From Burkholderiales bacterium (GTDB lineage: Bacteria; Pseudomonadota; Gammaproteobacteria; Burkholderiales; SG8-39), in assembly GCA_014860355.1 (NCBI GenBank), contig JACZJV010000142.1, positions 1-36,663 of the forward strand: 36,663 nucleotides of DNA. Direction: 5' to 3'. The position numbers and the translations under genes are program-made. The stretch's first letter is position 1, and every line of letters starts with the position of its first letter. The notes under the pieces are model-generated. The model was not told the origin of the DNA and did no database searches. It saw nothing but the letters and a program-made list of their open reading frames with translations. This document shows, one piece after another, positions 14,510 to 22,775 of the stretch.

Positions 14510-15288
14510 GCGCCGTCCAACTCGAACGCTTGCAGGGACATCTGCAGCGGCTGCGCTTGTTCAAGAGTTGCGAACGGATCGAAGCGATCCTGCAAAAGGC
14601 CGCCGCCGAGGAAATCGGCTACGCCGACTTCCTCGGCCAGGTGCTCTCTGAAGAAGTCGCCGCCAAGACCAGCAAGAATGTCGCCATGCGCACCGCCATG
14701 GCCCGCTTTCCCTTCGTCAAAGCGCTCGATGCCTTCGATTTCGGCTATCAGCCCTCGATCGATAAAAAGCAGTTGACCGAATTGGCCAACTGTCACTTTA
14801 TCGAGCATGGCGAGAACATCGTAATTCTCGGTCCACCCGGCGTTGGCAAGACGCACTTGAGCGTCGGGCTCGCGCTCAAGGCGATCGAGCTTGGCTACCG
14901 GGTGCTGTTCACGACCGCTGCGGCCATGATCGCTACCCTGACCAAGGCATCGGCTGAAGGCAAGTTCGAAGACAAGCTCAAGGTCTACACCACGCCCAAA
15001 CTCCTCGTCATCGACGAGATCGGCTATCTGCCCATTGACCGGATGGGTGCCAACTTGTTCTTCCAGCTGATCAGCCGGCGCTACGAGAAGGGACCGATGA
15101 TCCTCACCAGCAACCAGTCGTTCTCTGCCTGGGGCGATGTGTTTGGCGACCGCGTGATCGCCACCGCCATCCTGGATCGTCTGCTGCATCACGCCATTAC
15201 GCTAAATATCCGCGGTAATTCGTACCGGCTCAAGGATAAGCTCAAGGCTGGCCTGATCCGGACCGAAGAATCCGACGCTGTCAGTTGA
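14506..15288 (+). CDS. istB: IS21-family helper ATPase IstB
   Basis: AAA+ ATPase, 260 residues, related to DnaC, that helps IstA in target choice and transposition. Walker A GPPGVGKT is at residues 109-116, Walker B LLVIDEIGYL has Asp170 and Glu171, and the sensor-like ILTSNQSFSAWGDVFGD and C-terminal HHAITLNIRGNSYRLKDK are typical. It follows istA with an ATGA overlap. The gene is intact, so the element has everything needed to move. Confidence 0.94.
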   Translation: MSAVQLERLQGHLQRLRLFKSCERIEAILQKAAAEEIGYADFLGQVLSEEVAAKTSKNVAMRTAMARFPFVKALDAFDFGYQPSIDKKQLTELANCHFIEHGENIVILGPPGVGKTHLSVGLALKAIELGYRVLFTTAAAMIATLTKASAEGKFEDKLKVYTTPKLLVIDEIGYLPIDRMGANLFFQLISRRYEKGPMILTSNQSFSAWGDVFGDRVIATAILDRLLHHAITLNIRGNSYRLKDKLKAGLIRTEESDAVS

Positions 15289-15348
15289 CCCACCGGGGTG
15301 GGGAGATTTCGATGACCATAACTGGGGAAATTTGGGTGACCGTTGACA

Positions 15349-16036
15349 GGTTTGGTCAAAAACAAGGCCGTGTATCTGGCTCTGGGCATTGATGCCACCG
15401 GCCGCAGGGAGGTCCTAGGGCTGTGGATCGAGCAGACCGAGGTGGCCAAGTTCTGGCTCAAGGTGTTCAATGACCTGAAGAACCGTGGCGTGGCTGACGT
15501 GCTGATCGCCGTGGTCGATGGCCTCAGGGGGTTCCCCGAAGCCCTCGAAGCCACATTCCCCATGGCGCAGACTCAGATCTGCATCGTGCATCTGATTCGC
15601 AACTCCCTGAGCTACGTGGTCTGGAAAGACCGCAAAGCGATTGCCGCCGCGCTCAAGCCGATCTACCAGCCTGCCAATGCTGAGGCGGCCGAAGCGGCGC
15701 TCACGGCCTTCGAGCGAGGGTTCTGGGGCACCAAATGTCCGCCGATCGCTCAAGCTTGGCGCCGGCAACGGACGCAGGTGACACCGTTTTTTGCCTATCC
15801 GCCTGAGTTGCGTCGCATAATCTACACAACCAACGCCATCGAAAACCTGCACATGCAATTGCGAAAGATCCTGAAAAACCGGGGCCACTTTCCCAGCGAC
15901 GTAATCGGCCACCAAACCGCTCTATCTCGCTCTGCGCAACGCCAGCAAGAAATGGAACATGCCGCCGCGCATCTGGAGGGACGCGGCCAATTAGTTCGCG
16001 ATCATGTTCGGTCAACGCTTCACCCAGCAGGTGTAA
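15349..16036 (+). pseudogene. IS256-family transposase, C-terminal piece
   Basis: Continues directly from 13107 after the duplicated GGTTTG: LVKNKAVYLALGIDATGRRE, VLGLWIEQTEVAKFWLKVF, LIAVVDGLRGFPEA, CIVHLIRNSL, RRIIYTTNAIENLHMQLRK and KNRGHFPSD. The DDE Asp in AVVDGL and the C-terminal Glu in AIENL are present. A +1 change near 15905 shifts the frame to ATKPLYLALRNASKKWNMPP. A TAG at 15992-15994 replaces a Gln before FAIMFGQRFTQQV and the stop at 16036. The gene is dead several times over. Confidence 0.88.
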
Positions 16037-16114
16037 CATGCACACGACTTGCCCACCGCGTCGTGTCGTTCGTCGCAAGCGACGCCCTCGGCCGTGGACA
16101 AGTCTGCACCGAAG

Positions 16115-16137
16115 CCTTTCACACAAATATCCGGATA
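16115..16137 (-). repeat. Candidate right inverted repeat of the IS256-family element
   Basis: CCTTTCACACAAATATCC and the next five bases resemble the reverse complement of 10952-10974, best over TTGTGTG. It lies 79 bp after the transposase stop, a normal distance. It ends about 65 bp before the chosen flippase start. Confidence 0.4.
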
Positions 16138-16201
16138 CGCCCCGACTCTTACCGTAACCGTTCAGCATTTCTTGGAACATTGCAATTTTCCGCGGCCAAT
16201 T

Positions 16202-17482
16202 TTGTTAAGACACCTCAAGCTAGTTGTCGATAGCGCCAAAACGGACCACGGTTTTCGCCGTTATTTCGCAAATACGTCGTGGATATTTGCTGAGCAACTA
16301 CTGCGCATGATTGCTGGCCTGTTGGTGGGCATCTGGGTAGCGCGCTATCTGGGACCCTCGCAGTTCGGATTGTTCAGCTATGCGATTGCTTTCGCAGCGC
16401 TATTCGGCAGCATAGCCAAGCTCGGACTAGACAGCATCGTTGTGCGCGACTTGGTGCGTGACCCGAACCAACGGGATTTGTACTTGGGCACGGCGTTTTG
16501 GCTAAAGCTATTTGGGGCATTGGCTATGCTGGGGATAATCGGCATCGCCATGCAATTCACATCGAGCGACACCACCACCAAGATCTATGTATTCATTGTC
16601 GCGAGCGGGGCGATCTTCCAATCCTCTGAAGTAGTCGATTTCTATTTCCAATCTAAAGTACTCTCCAAATTTGTTTCAATTTGCAAGCTTGCGCAACTTC
16701 TGACATCGTCGCTACTAAAGCTCTATTTAATTGTTGTGCGAGCGGAATTAATCTGGTTTGTTTGGGTCAGTCTGGTCGATCAAACTACGCTCGGCATATC
16801 GCTTCTTATCGCTTATCGTGCGCAAAGGATTGGAAGATTCTTCAGCCATTTTGACATGGTGACCGCTAGAAAAATGCTTCGAGATAGTTGGCCTTTACTC
16901 TTTAGCGGCTTAGTTGTAATGGTCTATCTGCGGATTGACCAAGTTATGATAAAGGAGATGTTGGGTGAAAAGGAGGTCGGACTGTATTCCGCTGCGATTC
17001 GAATTAGTGAAGTTTGGTATTTTCTCCCATTGATTCTCACAAAGTCTCTATTTCCATCCATTGTCACTGCAAAGACGAAGAGCGAAAACCTTTTCTATTC
17101 GAGGCTCACCAAGCTATATGGCTTTTTGTTGTTGATGGGAGTGGTGATTGCATTGCCTGTGACATTTTTAAGTGATCGGTTGATTGTCCTGTTATATGGT
17201 GTGGCCTACAAACAGGCTGGTCAAGTGCTGATGATACATATATGGTCTGGAATCTTCGTTTCCGTGGCTCTGGTAAGTGGTAGCAGATATTTAAGTGATA
17301 ATCTTCAAAGGTATGCGTTTTTTAGAGCGGTGTTTGGTGCGGCCATCAACGTCGCCCTGAACCTAATTCTGATACCAATCTACGGATCAGTTGGCGCTGC
17401 TGCTTCCACTGTTGTTGCACAAGCAATGATGGCGCTGCTGTTTGACATATTGATCCGGAGAACCAGAATTGTCTTTAAATGA
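16202..17482 (+). CDS. Wzx-type polysaccharide flippase (MOP superfamily)
   Basis: Inner-membrane flippase that moves lipid-linked repeat units to the periplasmic side. About 426 residues with some 12 hydrophobic segments. The N-terminus has the pattern YFANTSWIFAEQLLRMIAGL and VGIWVARYLGPSQFGLFSYA of Wzx/RfbX proteins; later parts include YLRIDQVMIKEMLGEKEVGL and ALNLILIPIYGSVGAAAST. No ATG stands at the family's expected start. The TTG at 16202 fits best; the frame stays open back to a TTG at 16049, but that stretch lies in IS-derived DNA and is not protein-like. The IS256 insertion may have replaced the native start region. From here to 27.2 kb the DNA is clearly richer in A and T than the flanks. 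Confidence 0.82.
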   Translation: MLRHLKLVVDSAKTDHGFRRYFANTSWIFAEQLLRMIAGLLVGIWVARYLGPSQFGLFSYAIAFAALFGSIAKLGLDSIVVRDLVRDPNQRDLYLGTAFWLKLFGALAMLGIIGIAMQFTSSDTTTKIYVFIVASGAIFQSSEVVDFYFQSKVLSKFVSICKLAQLLTSSLLKLYLIVVRAELIWFVWVSLVDQTTLGISLLIAYRAQRIGRFFSHFDMVTARKMLRDSWPLLFSGLVVMVYLRIDQVMIKEMLGEKEVGLYSAAIRISEVWYFLPLILTKSLFPSIVTAKTKSENLFYSRLTKLYGFLLLMGVVIALPVTFLSDRLIVLLYGVAYKQAGQVLMIHIWSGIFVSVALVSGSRYLSDNLQRYAFFRAVFGAAINVALNLILIPIYGSVGAAASTVVAQAMMALLFDILIRRTRIVFK

Positions 17483-17492
17483 AAGTCAAATG

Positions 17493-18107
17493 ATGAATTT
17501 CAAGATCAAATCCTTGTTGTGGCATAGCTATTCTTTCGCTTCGATGGTTGCGTCATATATAAAGATAAAGGCACTGGGCACCAATATTGCGAAACTTGAA
17601 ATTGGCTCAGGTCCGCATAAGCGAAAAGGGTGGCTAACGGTAGATATGTGCAATGGCGCCGATGTCTTTTGGGATCTTCGTAAAGCGCTTCCATTTAAGG
17701 ATGCCAGCTTTCATCAAGTGTATTGCTCTCACGTGCTTGAACACTTTGCGTACCAGGATCTTATGGCTTTGCTTCGTGAAGTTCACCGAGTGCTGCGCGT
17801 AGGTGGTGAATTTCTAATCGCTGTTCCAGACGCGTCATTGTATGTTGATGCTTATTTGGGCAAACGCGATGGAGAGGAATTGCTGAGGTACAGACCTGCC
17901 GTAATATCATCAAATAGAATGGATATCTTGAACTACATGTTTTACATGGATGGCCATCACAGATTTATGTTTGATGCTGAGAACTTGGCCTTTCATTGTA
18001 AGGCGGCAGGCTTCTCTAACTGCGTTTCACGCCCATTTGATTCATTGGTGGATATGCTCTCCCGCGATTACGAGAGCCTTTATTTTTCGTGTCGCAAAAC
18101 GAGCTAA
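17493..18107 (+). CDS. Class I SAM-dependent methyltransferase (Methyltransf_11 type)
   Basis: Cytoplasmic methyltransferase-like protein of 204 residues. Motif I is KLEIGSGPHKRKGWLTVDM at about residues 33-51. The following acidic and aromatic pattern VFWDLRKALPFKDASF and the core motif VYCSHVLEHF match Methyltransf_11 proteins that act on sugars in O-antigen and capsule clusters. REVHRVLRVGGEFLIAVPD is the post-motif strand. Tandem ATGs at 17490 and 17493 are possible starts just after the flippase stop (17482), so the two are probably co-transcribed. The acceptor is unknown; a terminal or internal O-methyl group on the glycan is the likely product. Confidence 0.78.
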   Translation: MNFKIKSLLWHSYSFASMVASYIKIKALGTNIAKLEIGSGPHKRKGWLTVDMCNGADVFWDLRKALPFKDASFHQVYCSHVLEHFAYQDLMALLREVHRVLRVGGEFLIAVPDASLYVDAYLGKRDGEELLRYRPAVISSNRMDILNYMFYMDGHHRFMFDAENLAFHCKAAGFSNCVSRPFDSLVDMLSRDYESLYFSCRKTS

Positions 18108-18261
18108 TAGCATCAATACACGAGTTCCAATTATCGGCGATGTCTTTCTTTAAATTCCATTTTTGTCATAATTGCCGCATCTAGGATGGATTTACAGAAA
18201 CCAATGCCCGTTTTCGACAACGTCTCACAGCGATACGATAGATCGTGAAGTTCAAATAGCA

Positions 18262-19239
18262 ATGTCGGAAACGTTTATTATCTCTGCAAATATGTTTGAG
18301 CCGCCATTTGCGTTGCGCACGGCAGTTCTATTTCTCGTTTTCAATAGGCCCCAAGTAACGGCTCAGGTGTTCAACGCTATCCGACAAGCTAAACCGCCGC
18401 GGCTATATGTCGCGGCCGATGGTCCGAGGGCGAATCGCCCCGGTGAAGCCGGACAATGCGACGAGGTTCGGCGCATCGCATCATCGGTAGATTGGCCATG
18501 CGAGGTAAAGACGTTGTTCCGCGACCAAAACTTGGGGTGCAAAGCAGGTGTTTCGACTGCGATCAGCTGGTTCTTCGAAAATGAATCTGAGGGGATCATC
18601 GTGGAAGATGATTGCCTCCCAAGCCTGAGTTTCTTTTGGTTTTGCGAATCGCTGCTTGAAAGATATCGGGACGATGCAAGGATCTGGCAAATATGCGGCT
18701 CAGCATTCGTGGCCGAGTCAATTGCGTTAGAAAGAGAGGCTTCTTATATATTTTCGAAATATGGACCCATCTGGGGATGGGCAAGTTGGCGACGCGCGTG
18801 GGCGCATTACGACGTAAAGATGGTGAAATGGCCGCATATGAAAGAGGCGCTGTGGCTAAACTCTGCCTACGATGACGCGAATGAACGGGAGGAAAAGCTA
18901 ATTGTGGGTGAGAAGCTATACAGGAACGAAATAAATACTTGGGATTTTCAGTGGGGATTTGTGAAGAATTATCAAAGCGCACTATCAATCGTTCCAACTC
19001 GTAATCTAGTATCGAATATAGGTTTCGGTACTGATGCAACGCACACCAAGTCAGGCAAAGCCCCCGTTCTCAATCGCAGCGAAATTATATTGCCAATACA
19101 ACATCCGGAATTCATTCTGGCGGATGCGGAACATGACCGGCTTTACTGTGAGAGTGCGTGGGGGCGACGTGGTGGTTGGATTGGTAAAATCATTCATCGT
19201 CTAGCTTTGCTTATATTGCGAAGAGAGAAGCGTACATGA
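18262..19239 (+). CDS. GT-A fold glycosyltransferase-like protein
   Basis: A 325-residue protein with a GT-A layout: N-terminal strand TAVLFLVFNRPQVTAQVFNA, then LYVAADGPRANRPGE, and the acidic metal-binding motif VEDDCLPS with Glu115-Asp117. WGWASWRRAW follows, seen in sugar transferases annotated as hemolytic HlpA-like or nucleotide-diphospho-sugar transferases. It probably adds one sugar of the repeat unit at the cytoplasmic membrane face. ATG 18262 is chosen because family similarity begins there; the frame is open back to 18172. Its stop overlaps the next gene by four bases (ATGA). The gap 18108-18261 shows nothing recognisable. Confidence 0.72.
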   Translation: MSETFIISANMFEPPFALRTAVLFLVFNRPQVTAQVFNAIRQAKPPRLYVAADGPRANRPGEAGQCDEVRRIASSVDWPCEVKTLFRDQNLGCKAGVSTAISWFFENESEGIIVEDDCLPSLSFFWFCESLLERYRDDARIWQICGSAFVAESIALEREASYIFSKYGPIWGWASWRRAWAHYDVKMVKWPHMKEALWLNSAYDDANEREEKLIVGEKLYRNEINTWDFQWGFVKNYQSALSIVPTRNLVSNIGFGTDATHTKSGKAPVLNRSEIILPIQHPEFILADAEHDRLYCESAWGRRGGWIGKIIHRLALLILRREKRT

Positions 19240-20120
19240 TATCGCCTATGCAAATGCTTAGCATCGCAATGAAGAAAATTCGGTTCGCAGGGTCGCGTCA
19301 AATTGTGGCGATGCAAGCGCGAGACTCCGTGGTTTCCCAAAAGCTCCTTATGGAGCATTACCGAACAGGGCGCGATGGACATCTAAGGCATTTTAGAGAT
19401 ATTGGTTTTGGACTATATTCCCAGCATGACGAAGATGGAATTCTCCTCTATATATTCGGGTTAATCGGTGTAGTGAGCCATCGCTCAGTTGAAATATGTG
19501 CGGGAAATGGGATCGAATGCAACACTGCCAATCTAATAGTGAATCATCGGTGGACAGGACTACTTGTTGATGGGAGCGGCGAAAATGTCATCGCCGCGAA
19601 AGAGTTCTATCGGGCACGGCCCGAGACAATGCATTGGCCACCCGACATTGTGGAGGCGTGGCTGACCCGCGATAACGTGAATGCAATTTGTCAAACCGCT
19701 GGTTATACCGGGGAAATCGATCTGCTTTCCCTTGATATCGACGGAGTCGACTATTGGATATGGCAGGCGATTACAGTCATCAGCCCCAGAGTCATTGTTC
19801 TGGAATACAACCATCTACTAGGCCCAGAGGTATCTCGTTCTGTTCCTTATCGAGCGGATTTTATTGCCGAATTCTCGGAATTTGGAAGTGACTACGCCGG
19901 TGCATCGCTTCAAGCCTTTGTCAAACTCGGGCGAGCCAAGGGCTATCGATTGGTAGGCACCAATGCGATCGGAACCAACGCCTTTTTCGTGCGAAACGAT
20001 ATCCCCGTTGAACTCCTACCTGAAGCAAATCCCGCTGATGCGTTCAAGCATCCGCGGAGTCAGTATGGCGTCAAAATGCGGTATCCGCGGATTAGTGGCA
20101 AAGAATGGGTCGAGGTATGA
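19236..20120 (+). CDS. FkbM-like methyltransferase family protein
   Basis: A 294-residue protein with a Rossmann-like core: VEICAGNGIECNTANLI in the place of motif I, GLLVDGSGENV after the next strand, LLSLDIDGVDYWIWQAI and VIVLEYNHLLGP. These are features of FkbM-related proteins found in glycan and glycopeptide clusters. The last ~80 residues (SLQAFVKLGRAKGYRLVGTN and AFFVRNDIP) are typical of the same group. It begins inside the stop of the preceding glycosyltransferase gene (ATGA), showing translational coupling. It probably O-methylates a sugar of the polymer; this is inference from family and place, and some relatives have no proven activity. Confidence 0.65.
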   Translation: MISPMQMLSIAMKKIRFAGSRQIVAMQARDSVVSQKLLMEHYRTGRDGHLRHFRDIGFGLYSQHDEDGILLYIFGLIGVVSHRSVEICAGNGIECNTANLIVNHRWTGLLVDGSGENVIAAKEFYRARPETMHWPPDIVEAWLTRDNVNAICQTAGYTGEIDLLSLDIDGVDYWIWQAITVISPRVIVLEYNHLLGPEVSRSVPYRADFIAEFSEFGSDYAGASLQAFVKLGRAKGYRLVGTNAIGTNAFFVRNDIPVELLPEANPADAFKHPRSQYGVKMRYPRISGKEWVEV

Positions 20121-20169
20121 AGTGAACATTGTGTAAATTGTGTAGTTACCGAACCTAGAGATTCAAATA

Positions 20170-21282
20170 ATGCGTGTATCTATAATCACCACAGTTAAAC
20201 ATAACGTCGGGGATGACTTCGTTCGGGAAGGCATTCTTTACTTGATGAACTCGATAAATACTCTCAGCAATATCGAGGTGATCCATAAACATTCGCCGAT
20301 TAGCGCGGTGCATGGGTTAGAGAAGATTAGATACCGCCGACTATCACAGGCGTTCGAACCTATGACGCGATTGCTTGGAACAAGAGATCGCATAAGCAAT
20401 GCGGATGTATTAATTCAAAGTGGAGCGCCAGTCTATTGGTGTCACTCCGGAGGCCCGCACTGCGCTGACAACGAGTGGTTTGCTCCACTAATTAGAAAGC
20501 GCTTCTTACTGGATCGTCGCGGACGAAAATTTCTCAACATTGCAGGTGGAAGTTGCCAGCGCTATCACTCCAACGGCAGCGAATTAGATATTTGCCAAAA
20601 GTGCAGTGCGTATATTCGCGAGTTTTTCGACGTCTGCGACCTTACGCTGCTGAGAGACGAACTCGCGCGCACAATGTTGCGCAAGGCTGGGAGAGATGCT
20701 GTTGTTTTGCCATGCACTTCAATTTTCGCACGAGACCGGTTGGGTTTGACGGCAGGTGTGGGCGAGTACATCGTTCTCAATTTTATGGAAAACGGTGGAC
20801 ATTTCACATTTGGGCAAAGAATTGATCGCAATTTATGGCGTTCTCAATTTCAGCAGCTAGCCAGAGAAGCAAGGAAACATGGGCGAGTAGTTATTGCCTG
20901 TCACAATATTGGTGAGGAAAAGCTCGCTCAGCAGCTTGTGCCGGATTTGGAGCGCTTTTTGGTACCTAACGAACACAGCGAGTTCATGAAGTTTTATGCG
21001 CGCGCAAAATGGGGAATAGTCAACCGTGTGCACGCAGGATTCATGATGGCATCTTTTGGAAAGCCAGCTGTAGTGATTGGTAATGATACTCGTGCCTTGA
21101 TGATCAATAATCTTGATTTGCCATCGGTGTTTGTTGGTGACGTTCAAAGCATTGGAGTGGGCGCGTTAGTCAATCGAGCACAATCGCGTGCGTCTACTTA
21201 TATTGACGAAATTGAAGAGATAAGAAGCAATGCGAAGCGAAGCTATGTGTCGGCTATTGGTGACGCACTCGCGGCGAGTTAA
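20170..21282 (+). CDS. Polysaccharide pyruvyl transferase family protein
   Basis: Enzymes of this family move pyruvate from phosphoenolpyruvate to a sugar hydroxyl pair, giving acidic ketals on exopolysaccharides. The 370-residue protein has the N-terminal family pattern HNVGDDFVREGILYLMNSI, then VLIQSGAPVYWCHSGGP. The C-terminal half contains YIVLNFMENGGHFTFG, VVIACHNIGEE and the characteristic AKWGIVNRVHAGFMMASFGK followed by PAVVIGNDTRA. Several Cys (YWCHSGGPHC, DICQKCS) are unusual for the family and could hold a metal or disulfide. The next gene follows after 22 bp. The target sugar cannot be told from the sequence. Confidence 0.78.
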   Translation: MRVSIITTVKHNVGDDFVREGILYLMNSINTLSNIEVIHKHSPISAVHGLEKIRYRRLSQAFEPMTRLLGTRDRISNADVLIQSGAPVYWCHSGGPHCADNEWFAPLIRKRFLLDRRGRKFLNIAGGSCQRYHSNGSELDICQKCSAYIREFFDVCDLTLLRDELARTMLRKAGRDAVVLPCTSIFARDRLGLTAGVGEYIVLNFMENGGHFTFGQRIDRNLWRSQFQQLAREARKHGRVVIACHNIGEEKLAQQLVPDLERFLVPNEHSEFMKFYARAKWGIVNRVHAGFMMASFGKPAVVIGNDTRALMINNLDLPSVFVGDVQSIGVGALVNRAQSRASTYIDEIEEIRSNAKRSYVSAIGDALAAS

Positions 21283-21304
21283 ATTGAAACAGTTTCTTCT
21301 AAAT

Positions 21305-22465
21305 ATGCGAGCAGTCTTATGGGCGATGTTCGATGGATTGGCGGTGCTCACGAGCTCCCGTGAGCCACGGCGAAATCTCATATTGGTTATTCGTTTGGAC
21401 GCAATTGGTGATTTTGTGCTATGGCTCGATGCAGCAAGGGCATTAGTCCATCGCTACCGTGCACAAGGTTATTCTGTCGTATTGGTCGGGAACTCAGCTT
21501 GGGGGCGGTGGGCAAGGGAAATGGGCGTGGCAAACGAAATCTGGGAGATTGATGTACGCCGATTCATTGGTAACCTCCTATACCGCTGGCGGTGGCTGCA
21601 TCGAATTCGCAAGGCTGGATTCAAGATTGCAATTCAACCAACATACTCTCGAGACTTTCTGGTAGGTGATTCTCTAGTGCGTTCCAGCTGTGCAGATCAG
21701 CGCATCGGTTCTGTGGGCGATGAAGCCAATATTGCTCCCCAACTTAAATCGTGGAGCGACCGCTGGTATACACGCCTAGTTCCTGCGACGTCGATGAAAT
21801 TGATGGAGCTAAGTCGCAATGCGGAGTTTATGCGCGGCTTGGGTTTCACAGACTTTGTGGCCAGAGTGCCGACTATCGCCCAAATATCGAATATAGGGAA
21901 TGTAGGGACCAATTGGTTGCCGAGGCGGCCTTATGCAGTCCTTTCCGTCGCCGCAAGTTGGCAAGGGAGAGAGTGGCCAATCGCTAATTTCATAGATATT
22001 GGTCAACGGCTAGTAATATACGGATTGCATGTTGTGGTGGTTGGCGCTCCAGCGGACCGCTGTCGTTTTTTTAACTTATTTAATGCTTTGCAGGATAAAG
22101 TCACTGATTTGGTAGGCAAGACTACGCTCGGCGATCTGGCGGAAGTGCTACGGTGCGCAACCGTTGTCGTAACAAACGAAACCAGTGCCGTCCATATGGG
22201 CGCGGCTGTGGGTTCACCTGTCGTATGTGTCTTAGGTGGAGGGCACTTCGGCAGGTTCGCGCCTTACGAAACGGAAGTGACGGAAGGGGATCGATATCTT
22301 CCTATTTTCGTCTCGGTAAAAATGGAGTGCTTTGGATGTAATTGGCATTGCAAATATTCACGGCAAAGAAAAGAGGCTGTGAAGTGCATAAACGATATAT
22401 CCGTTGAGAAAGTATGGTCTGCAGTGGAAACAGTATTGAATGCGCATAAGCGCTTACGCGAATAG
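21305..22465 (+). CDS. GT9 (heptosyltransferase-family) glycosyltransferase
   Basis: GT-B fold sugar transferase of family GT9, 386 residues from the ATG at 21305. The opening LILVIRLDAIGDFVLWLDAA is the GT9 N-terminal signature. The C-terminal donor-binding part has AVLSVAASWQGREWP, VVVVGAPADR and TNETSAVHMGAAVGSPVVCV, followed by the GT9-type cysteine cluster CFGCNWHC. Earlier starts (TTG 21284, ATG 21245) are possible and would overlap or abut the pyruvyl transferase gene. In an exopolysaccharide cluster GT9 enzymes need not use heptose, so the donor is left open. Last gene of a tight group; a 310-bp gap follows. Confidence 0.83.
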   Translation: MRAVLWAMFDGLAVLTSSREPRRNLILVIRLDAIGDFVLWLDAARALVHRYRAQGYSVVLVGNSAWGRWAREMGVANEIWEIDVRRFIGNLLYRWRWLHRIRKAGFKIAIQPTYSRDFLVGDSLVRSSCADQRIGSVGDEANIAPQLKSWSDRWYTRLVPATSMKLMELSRNAEFMRGLGFTDFVARVPTIAQISNIGNVGTNWLPRRPYAVLSVAASWQGREWPIANFIDIGQRLVIYGLHVVVVGAPADRCRFFNLFNALQDKVTDLVGKTTLGDLAEVLRCATVVVTNETSAVHMGAAVGSPVVCVLGGGHFGRFAPYETEVTEGDRYLPIFVSVKMECFGCNWHCKYSRQRKEAVKCINDISVEKVWSAVETVLNAHKRLRE

Positions 22466-22775
22466 AGAAATTATGTTCGATAACGCTTTACGTGATCACC
22501 GATAGGTGATCCGCTGACGGCGTAACTTGGAGCCAGATCTACTACGGTCGGTTAATCAGCGCTGGCATATAGTCGACCAGACGAGGCGCTAGAACGCTAT
22601 TTTTCGGTATTACTGCTTCGCTGGTCAATGCGCACCGCCTGACCCTAGGATTAGGTAGGACGCTTGACAGATTAGATTACTTCATTCGCGGGGTTAGTGT
22701 TTCGATCCCCCTAAATGCATGATCCGGCCACCGTATTGCATAACGCCTCTGGTGATTGAACATGTGTAGACCAAA
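22466..22775. other. Non-coding gap before the GT2 gene
   Basis: About 310 bp with no recognisable gene. It holds an inverted repeat GATCACC (22494-22500) and GGTGATC (22505-22511) with a GATA loop, which could be a weak hairpin or an operator. A TTGACA (22663-22668 region) has no matching -10 at normal spacing. Confidence 0.4.

Larger units (their letters stand above)
13108..15348 (+). mobile_element. IS21-family insertion sequence, 2241 bp, apparently complete
   Basis: The ends are 17-bp inverted repeats with one mismatch (TGTCATCGGTCACCCAA at 13108-13124; its partner at 15332-15348). A second pair of inner repeats is at 13139-13161 and 15295-15317 (GGTCATTGAATTTTCC type), the multiple-repeat end structure known for IS21. 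It carries overlapping istA and istB, both open, and has a perfect 6-bp target duplication. It is the youngest-looking insertion in the nest. Confidence 0.93.
10952..16137 (+). mobile_element. Decayed IS256-family element carrying nested IS66, IS3 and IS21 insertions
   Basis: The host element is recognised by its transposase gene, split into three parts: 11004-11111, 12627-13107 and 15349-16036. Removing the inserted elements joins them into a protein of about 422 residues, the usual IS256-family length. Candidate terminal inverted repeats, about 23 bp with roughly 16 matches, are 10952-10974 and 16115-16137, sharing the core TTGTGTG. I see no convincing 8-9 bp target duplication, so the outer ends are tentative. 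Three internal insertions account for about 3.75 kb: an IS66 end remnant, an IS3-family element inside it, and an IS21-family element. Confidence 0.75.

Noticed and set aside
9145-16137. Composite transposon with the methyltransferase as cargo between two IS256 copies
   Set aside because: The two IS256-type remnants belong to different subgroups (RSTNPIENL versus YTTNAIENL), so they cannot be two copies of one IS.
10943-16146. Target duplication of the IS256-family element
   Set aside because: The flanks (CAGCTCTTC on the left, CGCCCGACT on the right) do not match; only a loose CTCTT similarity is present, so the outer ends remain tentative.
16049-16201. N-terminal extension of the flippase
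   Set aside because: The stretch overlaps the IS256 end, is not hydrophobic or family-like, and starts at a TTG without an RBS.
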